Counted from the stretch's first letter, positions 7,496-16,312 are shown. The stretch: 52,516 nucleotides of DNA from Desulfobacter latus (GCF_013389365.1 NZ_JACADJ010000022.1:1-52516), one strand, 5' to 3'. A program made the numbers and translations. Notes: generated by a model from the sequence alone, not told the origin.

Positions 7496-10400
7496 TTAGA
7501 ACAGCCCGCTGAATTTAAGATAGGCCCAGAATATCGGGTGGTCCGATGGAACCTGAATAGATTCGATTTCGCTATGAATAACATCGTCCCTGCCGCTCTG
7601 GCTTTTGGATCTCACTTTTAATTCAATTTCTTCTTTATTTTCAAGATAATCTGCCACCCCTTGGTTGAAGGCTTCAAACGGTTTTTTCCCCTTGCTCAGA
7701 TTCCCGTGCATCAACTGTGTTACTTGGGAGGTGGCGAAATCATAGATGGAGTAAAAGCTGCTCACGCATTCAGTGGCGCCCATCAGGTGAAACACGTAAT
7801 CCAGGGCGTGGTATTCGTCATCGGCCTTTGTCAAGGAGAGGCTGGTGCCGGTTTCACAGGCGCTGGCAATGACAAACGACCCTTTTACTTTGAGGCTATT
7901 GATCAGCTTACTGTGGTGGATATGACCGTCTGCCAGCATGAGATAAAATCCGTCCGGTTCTGTTTTTCCATGGCAGGAGACAAAGACGATCCGGGCCGGG
8001 CGGTGTTCAAGATCATGGGCCCAGTTGGACAGGGTTGCTTCATTGCCCTCGCGCCTTTTGATAAGATTTTCATAAATATCCGCCAAACTTTTGAACTCCC
8101 TTTGAGCGTCCATCAGTTTCAGCTTAGGATCAGGGGGGGTATAAAACAGGGCGTGAACATTCAAGTTTTCATTGATGGGGGTTTTAGACATTTCCACGCC
8201 CAAAGAAAGGGACGGCAGATAACTGAAATCAAGTATATCCCTGGCGTGAATCTTTTTATCATCTATTTCAAGGATTGCGGCATGAATGGGAAGGTTTTCC
8301 AAAAAGTGATGGGCGCAAAGATAGACCTGTTGAACGCCTAAGCCGGCAAGCCACTGAAACAATGCCCCAAAAAGCCGGCCCAGTTCAGACAGAAGCTGGT
8401 CCAGGAGTGGAAGAAACGTATCAATTTTTTTCTTCTGCTTCATTGTCTCTAAGGTCCTCGCTTTCGGATAAAACACTTGGAACAATTCCAGTAAATGATC
8501 AATCTCTGTCCATTGCCGGTAATCCGTCAGAAGTTGACCACTGTTTCCCCTGTAGACGGTTATGGTATGGATCACCCCGTTTGCAACAAAGAAACTCACT
8601 GCGGCTTTTGTTTTATCTGTAATCAAACCGGACAGATCTTCAAATGTTGCGACCTCGGGCCGGATCAATGCCGCATAATCCGGTGCCAATAACGCCAGGT
8701 CTTTGAACAGATGCTCTTTTTGCTGATCCCACTTTTTTAATTCTTTAACAGATTGTTCCAGAACCCGGTGTTCAATTTGCCGAACGACAGAGTCCGGTGT
8801 TCTCCTGTGGGCGACTTTGGTACCCGGGGAAGACGGCATGGGAGGCTCTGATGGAGAATGCTTGGCATCATGCTCAATCCTTGCCCGGATAGCGGTGATT
8901 TGCCGGCATACGTTCCAGTAATCTTCTGCTTTTTCCCCTGCCTTGCCTTTGGGAAGGGGGATGCTTGAAAGGTCCAATTCTATAAGCATCCGGCGGGATT
9001 TAAGGACTTCGATCCAGTAAAGGGCTTTTTTATAATGTTGCGTCGTCAAAAAATATGAGATGGAATGAGTAAAATATCCTTTGGATTTTCTCCACAGACC
9101 CTCCTGCGCAAGAGGGTCCGATGTTTTCAGAAGTTGGTCGATGATTTCCAGCGCCGATGTATAACACGCCAGGGCGTGTTTCTGGTTGTCCGATGGGTCG
9201 CCCTGGATTCTTTTTGAATACAGGTTACCCAGGCTGTACTGGGTGCTGGCCCACTCCATGGGCACCCGTTCTCTGGTTCTGATTTCCAGCGCCGATGTAT
9301 AACACGCCAAGGTGTGTTCCTGGTTTTCCGATGAGTCGCCCTGGATTCTGTCAGAATACAGGTCACCCAGGCTGTGCTGGGTCATGGCCCACTTCATAGG
9401 CACCCGTTCTCTCGTTCTGATTTCCAGCGCGGATGTATAATACGCCAGAGCCTGTTCCTGGTTTTCCGATGGGTCGCCCTGGATTCTGTCAGAATACAGG
9501 ATACCCAGGCTGTGCTGGGTCATGGCCCAATCCATGGGTACCTGTTCTCTGGTTCTGATTTCCAGCGCCGATGTATAATACGCCAGGGCCTGTTCCTGGT
9601 TGTCCGATGGGTCGCCCTGGATTCTGTCAGAATACAGGATACCCAGGCTGTGCTGGGTCATGGCCCAATCCATGGGTACCTGTTCTCTGGTCCAGATTTC
9701 CAGCGCCGATGTATAACACGCCAGGGCGTGTTTCTGATTGCCCGATGGGTCGCCCTGGATTCTTATTGAATACAGGTTACCCAGGCTGTACTGGGTGCTG
9801 GCCCACTCCATGGACACCCGTTCTCTGGTTCTGATTTCCAGCGCTGATGTATAACACGCCAAGGCGTGTTTCTGGTTGTCCGATGGGTCGCCCTGGATTC
9901 TTTTTGAATACAGGTCACCCAGGCTGTGCTGGGTCATGGCCCACTTCATAGGCACCCGTTCTCTGATCCTGATTTCCAGCGCCGATGTATAATACGCCAG
10001 GGCGTGTTCCTGGTTGTCCGATGGGTCGCCCTGGATTCTTATTGAATACAGGTTACCCAGGCTGTGCTGGATCATGGCCCACTTCATGGGCACCCGTCCT
10101 CTGGTGCAGATTTCCAGCGCCGATTTATAACACACCAGGGCGTGTTCCTGGTTGTCCGATGGGTCGCCCTGGATTCTTTTTGAATACAGGTTACCCAGGT
10201 TGTACTGAGTCATGACCCAGTCCATGGGTACCCGTTCTTTAGTCCAGATTTCCAGCGCCGATTTGTAACACACCAGGGCGTGTTCCTGGTTGTCCGATGG
10301 GTCGCCTTGGATTCTTATTGAATACAGGTTACCCAGGTTGTGCTGGGTCGTGGCCCAGTCTGCAGGCCTGTCTTCCTTAGAACAAAAATTCAGAAGAATT

Positions 10401-10633
10401 TTTAAAAATGCTAAAGCTGTTTCCTGATTCACCGGGGTATCACCGATTGAAAGCTGTCCGAAAAAAACGGCAACCTGGTTGAGTTTATCCAAAACCGGTT
10501 CATCCGTTTCCTCACCGACTTCAAGAAGCCGGAGTATTTCCAATATCTCTCCGGTCTCTTCCCCCAAGCCGGCGGCAATGGCCTGGTCCTCAATCTGTGC
10601 CAGATAATGTATGATATTTTTAATGAAATCCAT
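7496..10633 (-). CDS. TPR-CHAT protease (caspase-like), copy 2
   Basis: The protein has 1045 residues, exactly one 46-residue repeat shorter than copy 1. It has the same plan: a short helical N-terminus, nine repeats (pattern SLGxLYSxRIQGDPSDNQ...ALACYTSALEIRTRERVPM), a helical linker and a CHAT domain with His888 (VSCHG) and Cys926 (SACETG). The repeat region has diverged in sequence from copy 1 (IQGDPSDN versus VKGEASAN) while the linker and CHAT domain stayed almost identical. This suggests that the sensing part changed while the protease part was kept. The gene starts 17 bp after the zinc-ribbon gene, with AGGA 9 nt before its ATG, so the two are surely co-transcribed. No transmembrane or signal sequence is seen. 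Its target is unknown. Confidence 0.9.
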   Translation of the reverse strand: MDFIKNIIHYLAQIEDQAIAAGLGEETGEILEILRLLEVGEETDEPVLDKLNQVAVFFGQLSIGDTPVNQETALAFLKILLNFCSKEDRPADWATTQHNLGNLYSIRIQGDPSDNQEHALVCYKSALEIWTKERVPMDWVMTQYNLGNLYSKRIQGDPSDNQEHALVCYKSALEICTRGRVPMKWAMIQHSLGNLYSIRIQGDPSDNQEHALAYYTSALEIRIRERVPMKWAMTQHSLGDLYSKRIQGDPSDNQKHALACYTSALEIRTRERVSMEWASTQYSLGNLYSIRIQGDPSGNQKHALACYTSALEIWTREQVPMDWAMTQHSLGILYSDRIQGDPSDNQEQALAYYTSALEIRTREQVPMDWAMTQHSLGILYSDRIQGDPSENQEQALAYYTSALEIRTRERVPMKWAMTQHSLGDLYSDRIQGDSSENQEHTLACYTSALEIRTRERVPMEWASTQYSLGNLYSKRIQGDPSDNQKHALACYTSALEIIDQLLKTSDPLAQEGLWRKSKGYFTHSISYFLTTQHYKKALYWIEVLKSRRMLIELDLSSIPLPKGKAGEKAEDYWNVCRQITAIRARIEHDAKHSPSEPPMPSSPGTKVAHRRTPDSVVRQIEHRVLEQSVKELKKWDQQKEHLFKDLALLAPDYAALIRPEVATFEDLSGLITDKTKAAVSFFVANGVIHTITVYRGNSGQLLTDYRQWTEIDHLLELFQVFYPKARTLETMKQKKKIDTFLPLLDQLLSELGRLFGALFQWLAGLGVQQVYLCAHHFLENLPIHAAILEIDDKKIHARDILDFSYLPSLSLGVEMSKTPINENLNVHALFYTPPDPKLKLMDAQREFKSLADIYENLIKRREGNEATLSNWAHDLEHRPARIVFVSCHGKTEPDGFYLMLADGHIHHSKLINSLKVKGSFVIASACETGTSLSLTKADDEYHALDYVFHLMGATECVSSFYSIYDFATSQVTQLMHGNLSKGKKPFEAFNQGVADYLENKEEIELKVRSKSQSGRDDVIHSEIESIQVPSDHPIFWAYLKFSGLF

Positions 10634-10650
10634 AAAGTCATTCCTAATTC

Positions 10651-12570
10651 TTAAACGGTTACAGTAACAGAACCCACCTCAACAATATACCCACCCTGGT
10701 CTGCAATCCTGTCGATGACCATGGCCATGTTCTCAGGTTCGGTCAGTACATGATTTTTAAACCAGGCCTCATCCAAGGTGACTTCACCCTGGCTGTAGGC
10801 CATCAAAATTACGTTGAACCCTTCATCCTCACGATGTAGGCGGATACCCAGATTAAATTTCGTGCTGCTGGTCTCTATCGGTTTGTTGACTTGTATCCGC
10901 ACCATATCCTCTTTATCTTGCCGGTACAAAAATATATGCATAAAATTCATATCCGGTTTCCGCGGGACACTACTGACGTCAATCCTGTATAGTTGATCCG
11001 GTTTCCATGAAAATTGTTCGGCTGATCTGAAGGCGGCTCCAGGCACAACAAAGATGTTTTCCTTTACCTGCTCCGTAAAAACGGATATCGCCTCAATTAT
11101 TTGGCCAAAGCTTTGCTTTCCTTTTCCAAGTGCGGCCTGCATCTGATCCACAAGCTGATATTCGGTAGGCATTTCCTGCTCCAGCATATCCATCAGCTTT
11201 GACCAGTTGCTGTGGCGGATTTGTTCCCGGCAGACAAACTGTGCCTTTCTTAACGCCATGGCAAACCGGGGCGATTTCCGGGCAAATTCCTTTATCTCCT
11301 GTTGATCCGGCTCCGGGAGTTTTGACATCGGGGTTCCCAGTGATATTTTTTCGATTTGGCGGCTTAATTTTTCCGATGGAATGAGGGTATCCCGCTGGTA
11401 TTGGGCAATTTCGTCTTCAAAAAATTGATTTAGATCGTCTTCAATGTCATTCATAAACTGCTCTTTTGAACCTGCTCCATTTTTTAATGTATGTAATATT
11501 TGTTGAATGCTGATAACAGTGGTTAATGCAATCGGGGTACTCTCTGTTTTTAAGAGAAACGGTTTAGGATAAAGAGAAAAGGTCTCCCGGTCATAAATCC
11601 GGTACACCTGCCTCAGCTCCTTTTCCTTTTTACGATTTTTTCTCAAGCTGGCCCCATAACCCCGCACGGCTAAAAGGTCATACTGATCTTCTGATAGTAA
11701 AACATCGGGCTTTTTATGTTCAAATCCATCGCAATAGTGGTGGGTGAATCCCGTCCCCAGTTCATTTTTCTGATATGTTTTATCAATGTAATTGTCATAT
11801 ACGTCCCGCGTTTTTTGGGATGGTTCATTCCGGATGATCTTCAAGCCGGTCCGATCCATTTCCGGGAAGACGTCGTTAAAACCGGTATGAAGCAACAGGG
11901 CTTTATATCCGCCTTGGAGCCACAATTGTATTAAGAAGCGCCCTTCCAGGAACAAGACCTTTACCCACCTTCTGTGCTCCTTTTTTCCAAAAAATAAGGG
12001 AACTGCCTCGGGTATATTACATTCATGACTGTCTATTTCCCAATTATCGCTTTTTGTATCCCAGGTGCCCTCGGCAATACTTTTCCAGTCTGCAATGCTC
12101 TTTGCTTTAAAATATGCCCATGAGCGAACGTACCATACATACAACTGGGTTGACACATCAATGTCTTTATTTCTTAGATAAAACCTTCGCAAATTTTCAA
12201 TTTTTTCTATGGTATCAAAAGTAATGGGGTCAAGGTCGTCCATGGCATGGATGAACCTTTGGATTTCTGTATTGGTTTTTAACATTTTCTCTAATGTTTT
12301 TTTCAACACCTTTGGATGTTTTGACAGACTTTGTCTAATCGGATAGGTGGCTTTCAAACGGAAACCGTTCGTGGTTTTGCATCGGGGGCAGGAGACCCGG
12401 CTCAACTCTTCTATAACGCTGTCGTTCCACTCCTTGTACGAGTCCTGCCGGCCCCTTGCCTCTTTTCCACTTTTTTCAAGGTCATATAAAAGAACCACTG
12501 TTAACCCAGGGGTGTCAGACGATTTACAGTCCGGTGCTTCGCATTTGAACAAACCGATCATCATATCCAT
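10651..12570 (-). CDS. Zinc-ribbon protein of unknown function, partner of TPR-CHAT
   Basis: I do not recognise this family. With the ATG at 12570 the protein has 639 residues. That start is favoured over in-frame starts at 12654 and 12729 because GGAGA lies 7-8 nt upstream, it does not overlap the preceding gene, and the protein then opens with a zinc ribbon (Cys10-x4-Cys15 and Cys61-x2-Cys64). The rest is mixed helix/strand without a visible nucleotide-binding or catalytic motif. The final ~100 residues (DKEDMVRIQVNKPIE to VEVGSVTVTV) are the part preserved in both relics. Its stop is 17 bp from TPR-CHAT copy 2, so it is a good candidate for the sensor, regulator or substrate of the CHAT protease. 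That role is inferred from position only. Confidence 0.75.
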   Translation of the reverse strand: MDMMIGLFKCEAPDCKSSDTPGLTVVLLYDLEKSGKEARGRQDSYKEWNDSVIEELSRVSCPRCKTTNGFRLKATYPIRQSLSKHPKVLKKTLEKMLKTNTEIQRFIHAMDDLDPITFDTIEKIENLRRFYLRNKDIDVSTQLYVWYVRSWAYFKAKSIADWKSIAEGTWDTKSDNWEIDSHECNIPEAVPLFFGKKEHRRWVKVLFLEGRFLIQLWLQGGYKALLLHTGFNDVFPEMDRTGLKIIRNEPSQKTRDVYDNYIDKTYQKNELGTGFTHHYCDGFEHKKPDVLLSEDQYDLLAVRGYGASLRKNRKKEKELRQVYRIYDRETFSLYPKPFLLKTESTPIALTTVISIQQILHTLKNGAGSKEQFMNDIEDDLNQFFEDEIAQYQRDTLIPSEKLSRQIEKISLGTPMSKLPEPDQQEIKEFARKSPRFAMALRKAQFVCREQIRHSNWSKLMDMLEQEMPTEYQLVDQMQAALGKGKQSFGQIIEAISVFTEQVKENIFVVPGAAFRSAEQFSWKPDQLYRIDVSSVPRKPDMNFMHIFLYRQDKEDMVRIQVNKPIETSSTKFNLGIRLHREDEGFNVILMAYSQGEVTLDEAWFKNHVLTEPENMAMVIDRIADQGGYIVEVGSVTVTV

Positions 12571-12628
12571 ATTATGTTCTCCATTGGGGTTGGAATGTAA
12601 CTTAAATTTAACTGGGAAGCTTGATATG

Positions 12629-13411
12629 CTATGGACCTGTGATATGAGGTCCATAGCATCCAAGTCCTTTATAAAGTAACGGGATAGCCCTTGCAATTGG
12701 TAAAATATAAGCAAAACCGCGACGCGCATCGGCTGTTTTTCCAGTGATAATGCCTATCATTTTTCCATTCAAAAAGGCACCGCTGCCGGAAAAACCAGTT
12801 GTAATCAACACATCACTGACGATTAAATGCCCCATTTTTTCAACGGGCCAAAAACCGGATATAATGCCTTTGGTCATAGCTCCATAACCACGCGCGGGCT
12901 GTCCTATTGCCGTAATATCTTCACCGAGTAGACACTCGCTGAAGTCCAATTTCGCTATTCCGGGCTGTTTTGACGAAGTAAAGGAGAGCAAAGCAAGGTC
13001 TGCCCTGGGATCGGACGCCATCACTTTGGCCGGAAGCATGGGGTTTTCTTGTTTTTTGCCGGACCACAGAGAGACGTTGATGCTGGTCGCCTCATGAACG
13101 ATATGATTACACGTCAACATTATCCATTGATCTTTCTTTGTTGCCCACACAACTGTCCCCACGCCCCGTTCAATCCGCAATGTATCTCCATCATATTTTT
13201 TTGCAAAAATAAAATAGGTTGTTTTAAGAGGGGGGCATTGCTTTAATACGATAGGCTGCGTGCAGGCCTTCGCCTCTTTCTCTGTAGCAGGCAAAGTCTC
13301 GGCCAAAGCTTGTGTTATACCAAAGCGCTTAATTTTTTCCCGGACCCCGGCGGGGCTACAGCTCACAATCAAAAAAAAACCAATTAAGAATGTCCCCCAT
13401 CGTTTCAGCAT
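12629..13411 (-). CDS. Trypsin-like serine protease lipoprotein
   Basis: The protein has 260 residues. The N-terminus is a lipoprotein signal (hydrophobic run ending IVSC, Cys18), so the mature enzyme should sit in the periplasm or at the outer membrane. A chymotrypsin-fold peptidase core covers about 75-245. The catalytic triad is visible: His103 (LTCNHIV), Asp138 (ADLALL) and Ser208 (GFSGSG). There is no PDZ domain, unlike DegP/DegS. The ATG directly follows the stop of the upstream lipoprotein gene (TAAATG) and has a strong GAGGAG 10 nt before it, which implies translational coupling. It probably matures or trims the surface proteins of the CsgG-like cluster. Because it is exported, a direct cascade with the cytosolic CHAT proteases next door is unlikely. 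Confidence 0.85.
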   Translation of the reverse strand: MLKRWGTFLIGFFLIVSCSPAGVREKIKRFGITQALAETLPATEKEAKACTQPIVLKQCPPLKTTYFIFAKKYDGDTLRIERGVGTVVWATKKDQWIMLTCNHIVHEATSINVSLWSGKKQENPMLPAKVMASDPRADLALLSFTSSKQPGIAKLDFSECLLGEDITAIGQPARGYGAMTKGIISGFWPVEKMGHLIVSDVLITTGFSGSGAFLNGKMIGIITGKTADARRGFAYILPIARAIPLLYKGLGCYGPHITGP

Positions 13412-14248
13412 TTATTGAGTCTCCTCAATAGAGATTTTGACGCCGGCACTTCTAAAACTTAATCCTCTTTTTTTTGCCACTGTCAGGTTATAATACTCGT
13501 CAATTGGAATGCCGTAGAGGCTTCCCCTCAGATACTGTGCAAGTGAGTATGCTCTAAGGCCTGCCAATTGTTCGTTTGAGATAGACCGATGTTTTTTGAT
13601 GAGTTCTAATGTATGGGGAACGCCATTCAGGGTTGTATTTTTCTCTGTTAAAAGGATTTGATTGCCATATTCTCCAAGGTAAATTAAGTTTCCAGTTACG
13701 GGCGTGGCATCTGCTTGCCCAGCAAGCGTGGCAATGATCTTATACTTTCCAGTGAGCCCTGCGTCATCTAGTTGGCCCACAATATCAACGAGGGATCTGG
13801 CAAGCAGGTCAATAAAAGAGACAGGCTCGCGACCGTTAAAGGTTTTGGTCGCTACAATATCATAGCGTCCCATATCAAAAAAGGCTTTCGGAGATTCCCA
13901 TTTCATATTCAGAACAACCCCGTCTGATGATTCCTTATATTGAATGTTTAAATCCGAATTTGGATACGCGTGAGCGTACTCCTTTTCATAAACCATCCGG
14001 ATTTTTTCTGCGGATGCGCTTAAAATTTTTTCTGCACTGGTAATATAAGATTCTTCAACAAGATGGGAGTCGGGTTCGTTAGTGAGGTGAGACTCATTAT
14101 TATCGGCACTTTTCTGTGGCGTATGATAATATTCAGGATTGCCGTTGTGTGGATTATATACGCTACCGATAATATCATTCATTGATGCACAACCCGTCAT
14201 CATCATAAATATTGAAACAATGCCTATGGCTTTTACAAATCGGCTCAT
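13412..14248 (-). CDS. Lipoprotein with weak OmpA-like C-terminus
   Basis: The protein has 278 residues. It has a lipoprotein signal ending MTGC (Cys20), a polar, probably disordered stretch to about residue 70, then an alpha/beta domain. Near the C-terminus, NEQLAGLRAYSLAQYLRG resembles the helix of OmpA-family peptidoglycan-binding domains (NxxLSxxRAxxVxxYL), but the fold is not certain. It lies between a small Asn/Gly-repeat protein and the lipoprotein protease, all tightly spaced. It is likely an envelope anchor or periplasmic accessory for the CsgG-like exporter. This functional assignment is inference. Confidence 0.65.
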   Translation of the reverse strand: MSRFVKAIGIVSIFMMMTGCASMNDIIGSVYNPHNGNPEYYHTPQKSADNNESHLTNEPDSHLVEESYITSAEKILSASAEKIRMVYEKEYAHAYPNSDLNIQYKESSDGVVLNMKWESPKAFFDMGRYDIVATKTFNGREPVSFIDLLARSLVDIVGQLDDAGLTGKYKIIATLAGQADATPVTGNLIYLGEYGNQILLTEKNTTLNGVPHTLELIKKHRSISNEQLAGLRAYSLAQYLRGSLYGIPIDEYYNLTVAKKRGLSFRSAGVKISIEETQ

Positions 14249-14286
14249 CTTTGCATTCTCCTTTAAATTATTTCTGGGTTTATTTT

Positions 14287-14655
14287 TTAGCGGCTGAGTA
14301 TTTTGCCGTTGTTTAAAAACTTATTGTCATAGGATATGACATGATAATGGGACTTTAATGCCGGTTTGGTCGTAACCATTGAGGCCCTGCGCCGTCCGAC
14401 AATGGATCCATTGTTATAGAATCTATTGTGTGTCATGATGATTTTTCTACCACGGGCTTCTACCATGCTTGCGCTACCTCCCATTATTTTTTTTGTGTTA
14501 ACAAACGTCTGTCCACGAATAACGGTAACCCCTGGATTTGTAAAAACCCATGTGCCTTGGGATGTTCTATAACGAAACGCGTCGGCATTGGTTGAAGACA
14601 AACAAACAAAGACGCTACAGAGCGCCGACACCCAAAATATTTTTACTCTTTTCAT
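14287..14655 (-). CDS. Small secreted Asn/Gly-turn repeat protein (curli/holdfast-anchor-like)
   Basis: The protein has 122 residues with a signal peptide (cleavage near TNADA-FRYR). The mature part repeats a unit of the form F-x-N-N/T-G/K-x-I followed by Ala-Ser-Met-Val. Examples are TFVNTKKIMGGSASMV, RFYNNGSIVGRRRASMV and KFLNNGKIL. The small protein at 15793-16113 has the same pattern. Such short regular turns suggest a beta-solenoid or amyloid-type fibre subunit. The gene overlaps the 3' end of the CsgG-like gene by 41 bp; the ATG at 14655 is chosen because GGAG lies 9 nt upstream. It is probably a substrate of the CsgG-like pore, by analogy with CsgA/CsgB or HfaA. I could not match it to a named family. 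Confidence 0.7.
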   Translation of the reverse strand: MKRVKIFWVSALCSVFVCLSSTNADAFRYRTSQGTWVFTNPGVTVIRGQTFVNTKKIMGGSASMVEARGRKIIMTHNRFYNNGSIVGRRRASMVTTKPALKSHYHVISYDNKFLNNGKILSR

Positions 14656-15700
14656 GATATATCTCCAGTTCAATTGCTCGTGTGTGGTTAAAAATTTTTT
14701 CAGCAGGCAGGCAAACTCTCCTCCTTTTTAACGAAGATGCATTTACCGAATCGTATAGGTCGTGTCCCAGGGGAACACTAAAGGAAATAGAGCTGGAATA
14801 CTGCCGCCATCGAAAAAGCAAACGGTCGTTTTGAGTTAAATTAAAATTTTCAAATACGTTTGCCTCTGTACAAACTAAACCAGCCGAATTCTTGACCAAC
14901 CTGAAGTGTATCGGTTGCTGGGTTGATGAGAGCTTGGACTGGTTCGGAATACGTGATTTATCTAAACCATCAATTTCACGATCACATGCCGAAAAGGACA
15001 ATCCCAAAGCGGTCGTTGACAGTTCCCGGATTAATGATGCAACAAGATAGTCTGATAGCGCTTGGATTGCCGTAGTCACACCCGCCGCGCGTGTGCCTGT
15101 TAATCTGCCGCCGGTGATGAATTTATTATCCCCGCCGATAACAAGCATAGCATCTCCGCCCTGTTCGCCTGAATAAAGTCGAACCGTTAATGACTTCATG
15201 ACCACTTTACGTTTCGTCTCTGCATCTATGGCCTTCAGGTACATTGATAAATCATACGCTTTGACACGACCTTCAATCCCTAGGTTTACAAGTTCAGCCC
15301 TGCTTACAATCGCCTTGTTTTCCTGGCCATTGTATAGGCCGCCGGCGATAATATAGTCCGGTGTAATATGCGTCGTCCCTTGGTTTTGGAATTCGTAAAC
15401 CGTGTAAACGTTTGTAATTCTGGCCAAAGCGTTTTCAACAAAGGCGTTTAGCCGGGTGGGCAGCAAAATCTCTGACACATCAGTTCTAAATTCATTCCGA
15501 ACTTCGGCAATAACTAAACGGATCTCTTTTTTAAAATTTATGGTGCCCAGTTCATTAGAGAGGCAATCCAACCAGGCTGTTGAATCGGTTCTTGAATCGT
15601 ATAAGCCGGGCTTTGGGGTATTCGGAATAATTCTTTTAGGCACGGGCAGGCAGCCGATAGTAATTAACGGAAGTAACCCGATCAGCAATATTCTTTTCAA
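14615..15700 (-). CDS. CsgG/HfaB-like outer-membrane secretion lipoprotein
   Basis: The protein has 361 residues with a lipoprotein signal ending TIGC (Cys17). The layout recalls CsgG: an alpha/beta core, a strand pair around LSMYLKAIDAETKRKV with downstream LTVRL, and a late amphipathic helix (TAIQALSDYLVASLIREL) like the CsgG C-terminal helix. A C-terminal extension of about 120 residues is not typical. CsgG/HfaB proteins form a nonameric export channel for curli or holdfast-anchor subunits. The start codon is TTG, supported by AAAGAGG 6 nt upstream and by the immediate signal sequence; no in-frame ATG is near. It is flanked by two small secreted repeat proteins, its likely cargo. The family call is from pattern, not alignment. 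Confidence 0.7.
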   Translation of the reverse strand: MKRILLIGLLPLITIGCLPVPKRIIPNTPKPGLYDSRTDSTAWLDCLSNELGTINFKKEIRLVIAEVRNEFRTDVSEILLPTRLNAFVENALARITNVYTVYEFQNQGTTHITPDYIIAGGLYNGQENKAIVSRAELVNLGIEGRVKAYDLSMYLKAIDAETKRKVVMKSLTVRLYSGEQGGDAMLVIGGDNKFITGGRLTGTRAAGVTTAIQALSDYLVASLIRELSTTALGLSFSACDREIDGLDKSRIPNQSKLSSTQQPIHFRLVKNSAGLVCTEANVFENFNLTQNDRLLFRWRQYSSSISFSVPLGHDLYDSVNASSLKRRRVCLPAEKIFNHTRAIELEIYHEKSKNILGVGAL

Positions 15701-15792
15701 TTGTTACCTCTTTCCCTGATGATGTTTTTACCTTATACCCCATGGATCAGGGCCGAAATCTGCACAAGATCCATGGGAAAATTCGGTTAATG

Positions 15793-16113
15793 CTAATTGA
15801 CCTCAAGTCCGACAGCCTGAATTGCGACACCCGCGCTTACCGTTTGGGTCGCTTTAATCGTGCCGGAATTCCTGTAAATGTTTCCTTTGGATTGGTAGTC
15901 GTAATTACAAGATGCGTTGCTGTGGACCCGTAACCCGACTTTTTGGGTCGCCGCGCCTCCCATTGTTTTCTGAATTGCAATAATCTCCCCACTGTTTTCT
16001 AATGTGTCATTTTTTGTCTGAATTTTGACATTATACCCAACCGCCCCAGCCTGAGAGGCGAAAGTAACTGTTGCAAACATTCCGATGATAGCCATTTTAA
16101 TCTTTCGATTCAT
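15793..16113 (-). CDS. Small secreted Asn/Gly-turn repeat protein, first gene of cluster
   Basis: The protein has 106 residues with a clear signal peptide (cleavage near SQAGA-VGYN). The mature protein has two repeats: LENSGEIIAIQKTMGGAATQ and YRNSGTIKATQTVSAGVAIQ. Each is followed by KVGL or AVGL. It shares the N-S/N-G-x-I turn and the K-x-MGG-x-A block with the protein at 14287-14655, so they are paralogues. The ATG at 16113 has AAGGGG 8 nt upstream and is preferred over a TTG six bases earlier. It lies first in the leftward cluster, downstream of the conserved element at 16203-16312. It is a probable fibre subunit. Confidence 0.75.
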   Translation of the reverse strand: MNRKIKMAIIGMFATVTFASQAGAVGYNVKIQTKNDTLENSGEIIAIQKTMGGAATQKVGLRVHSNASCNYDYQSKGNIYRNSGTIKATQTVSAGVAIQAVGLEVN

Positions 16114-16202
16114 GTTCAAACCCCTTTCTGTTTCTGGTGATTACAACTTATTTAATCATTACTAAATTCAAAATTTATGATCCATTTCCCTCCCCGTAAT
16201 TT

Positions 16203-16312
16203 TAAGGTTACAATCGACTTTGGATCGAGCTTGCAGACAGATTAAAAGAAAGCTTTTTCAAAAAACAGATAGCAACGGCAGAATTCGAGATAAATTTTAT
16301 TATCTCCCCTGA
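16203..16312 (-). promoter_or_regulatory. Conserved upstream element, copy B
   Basis: It aligns with 3058-3170 over about 110 bp with few gaps. This copy also has a perfect 7-bp inverted repeat (GAGATAA and TTATCTC on either side of TAAAAT, about 16288-16307). Read leftward, TAATCT at 16244-16239 is shared with copy A and could be a -10 box about 125 nt before the start of the first surface-cluster gene. The 305-bp gap between the leftward cluster and rightward fetA holds this element and, presumably, the fetA promoter, which I could not place. Confidence 0.7.

Noticed and set aside
9374-10215. Plus-strand open frames antisense to TPR-CHAT copy 2
   Set aside because: They have the same periodic repeat shadow as in copy 1 and no independent support.
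3616-10633. 138-bp repeats as a CRISPR-like array
   Set aside because: The repeats are continuous coding sequence in frame, without spacers; they encode TPR units.
12629-13411. Trypsin-like protease as a direct member of a CHAT-trypsin death cascade
   Set aside because: It has a clear lipoprotein signal and so acts outside the cytoplasm; it is better joined to the surface cluster.
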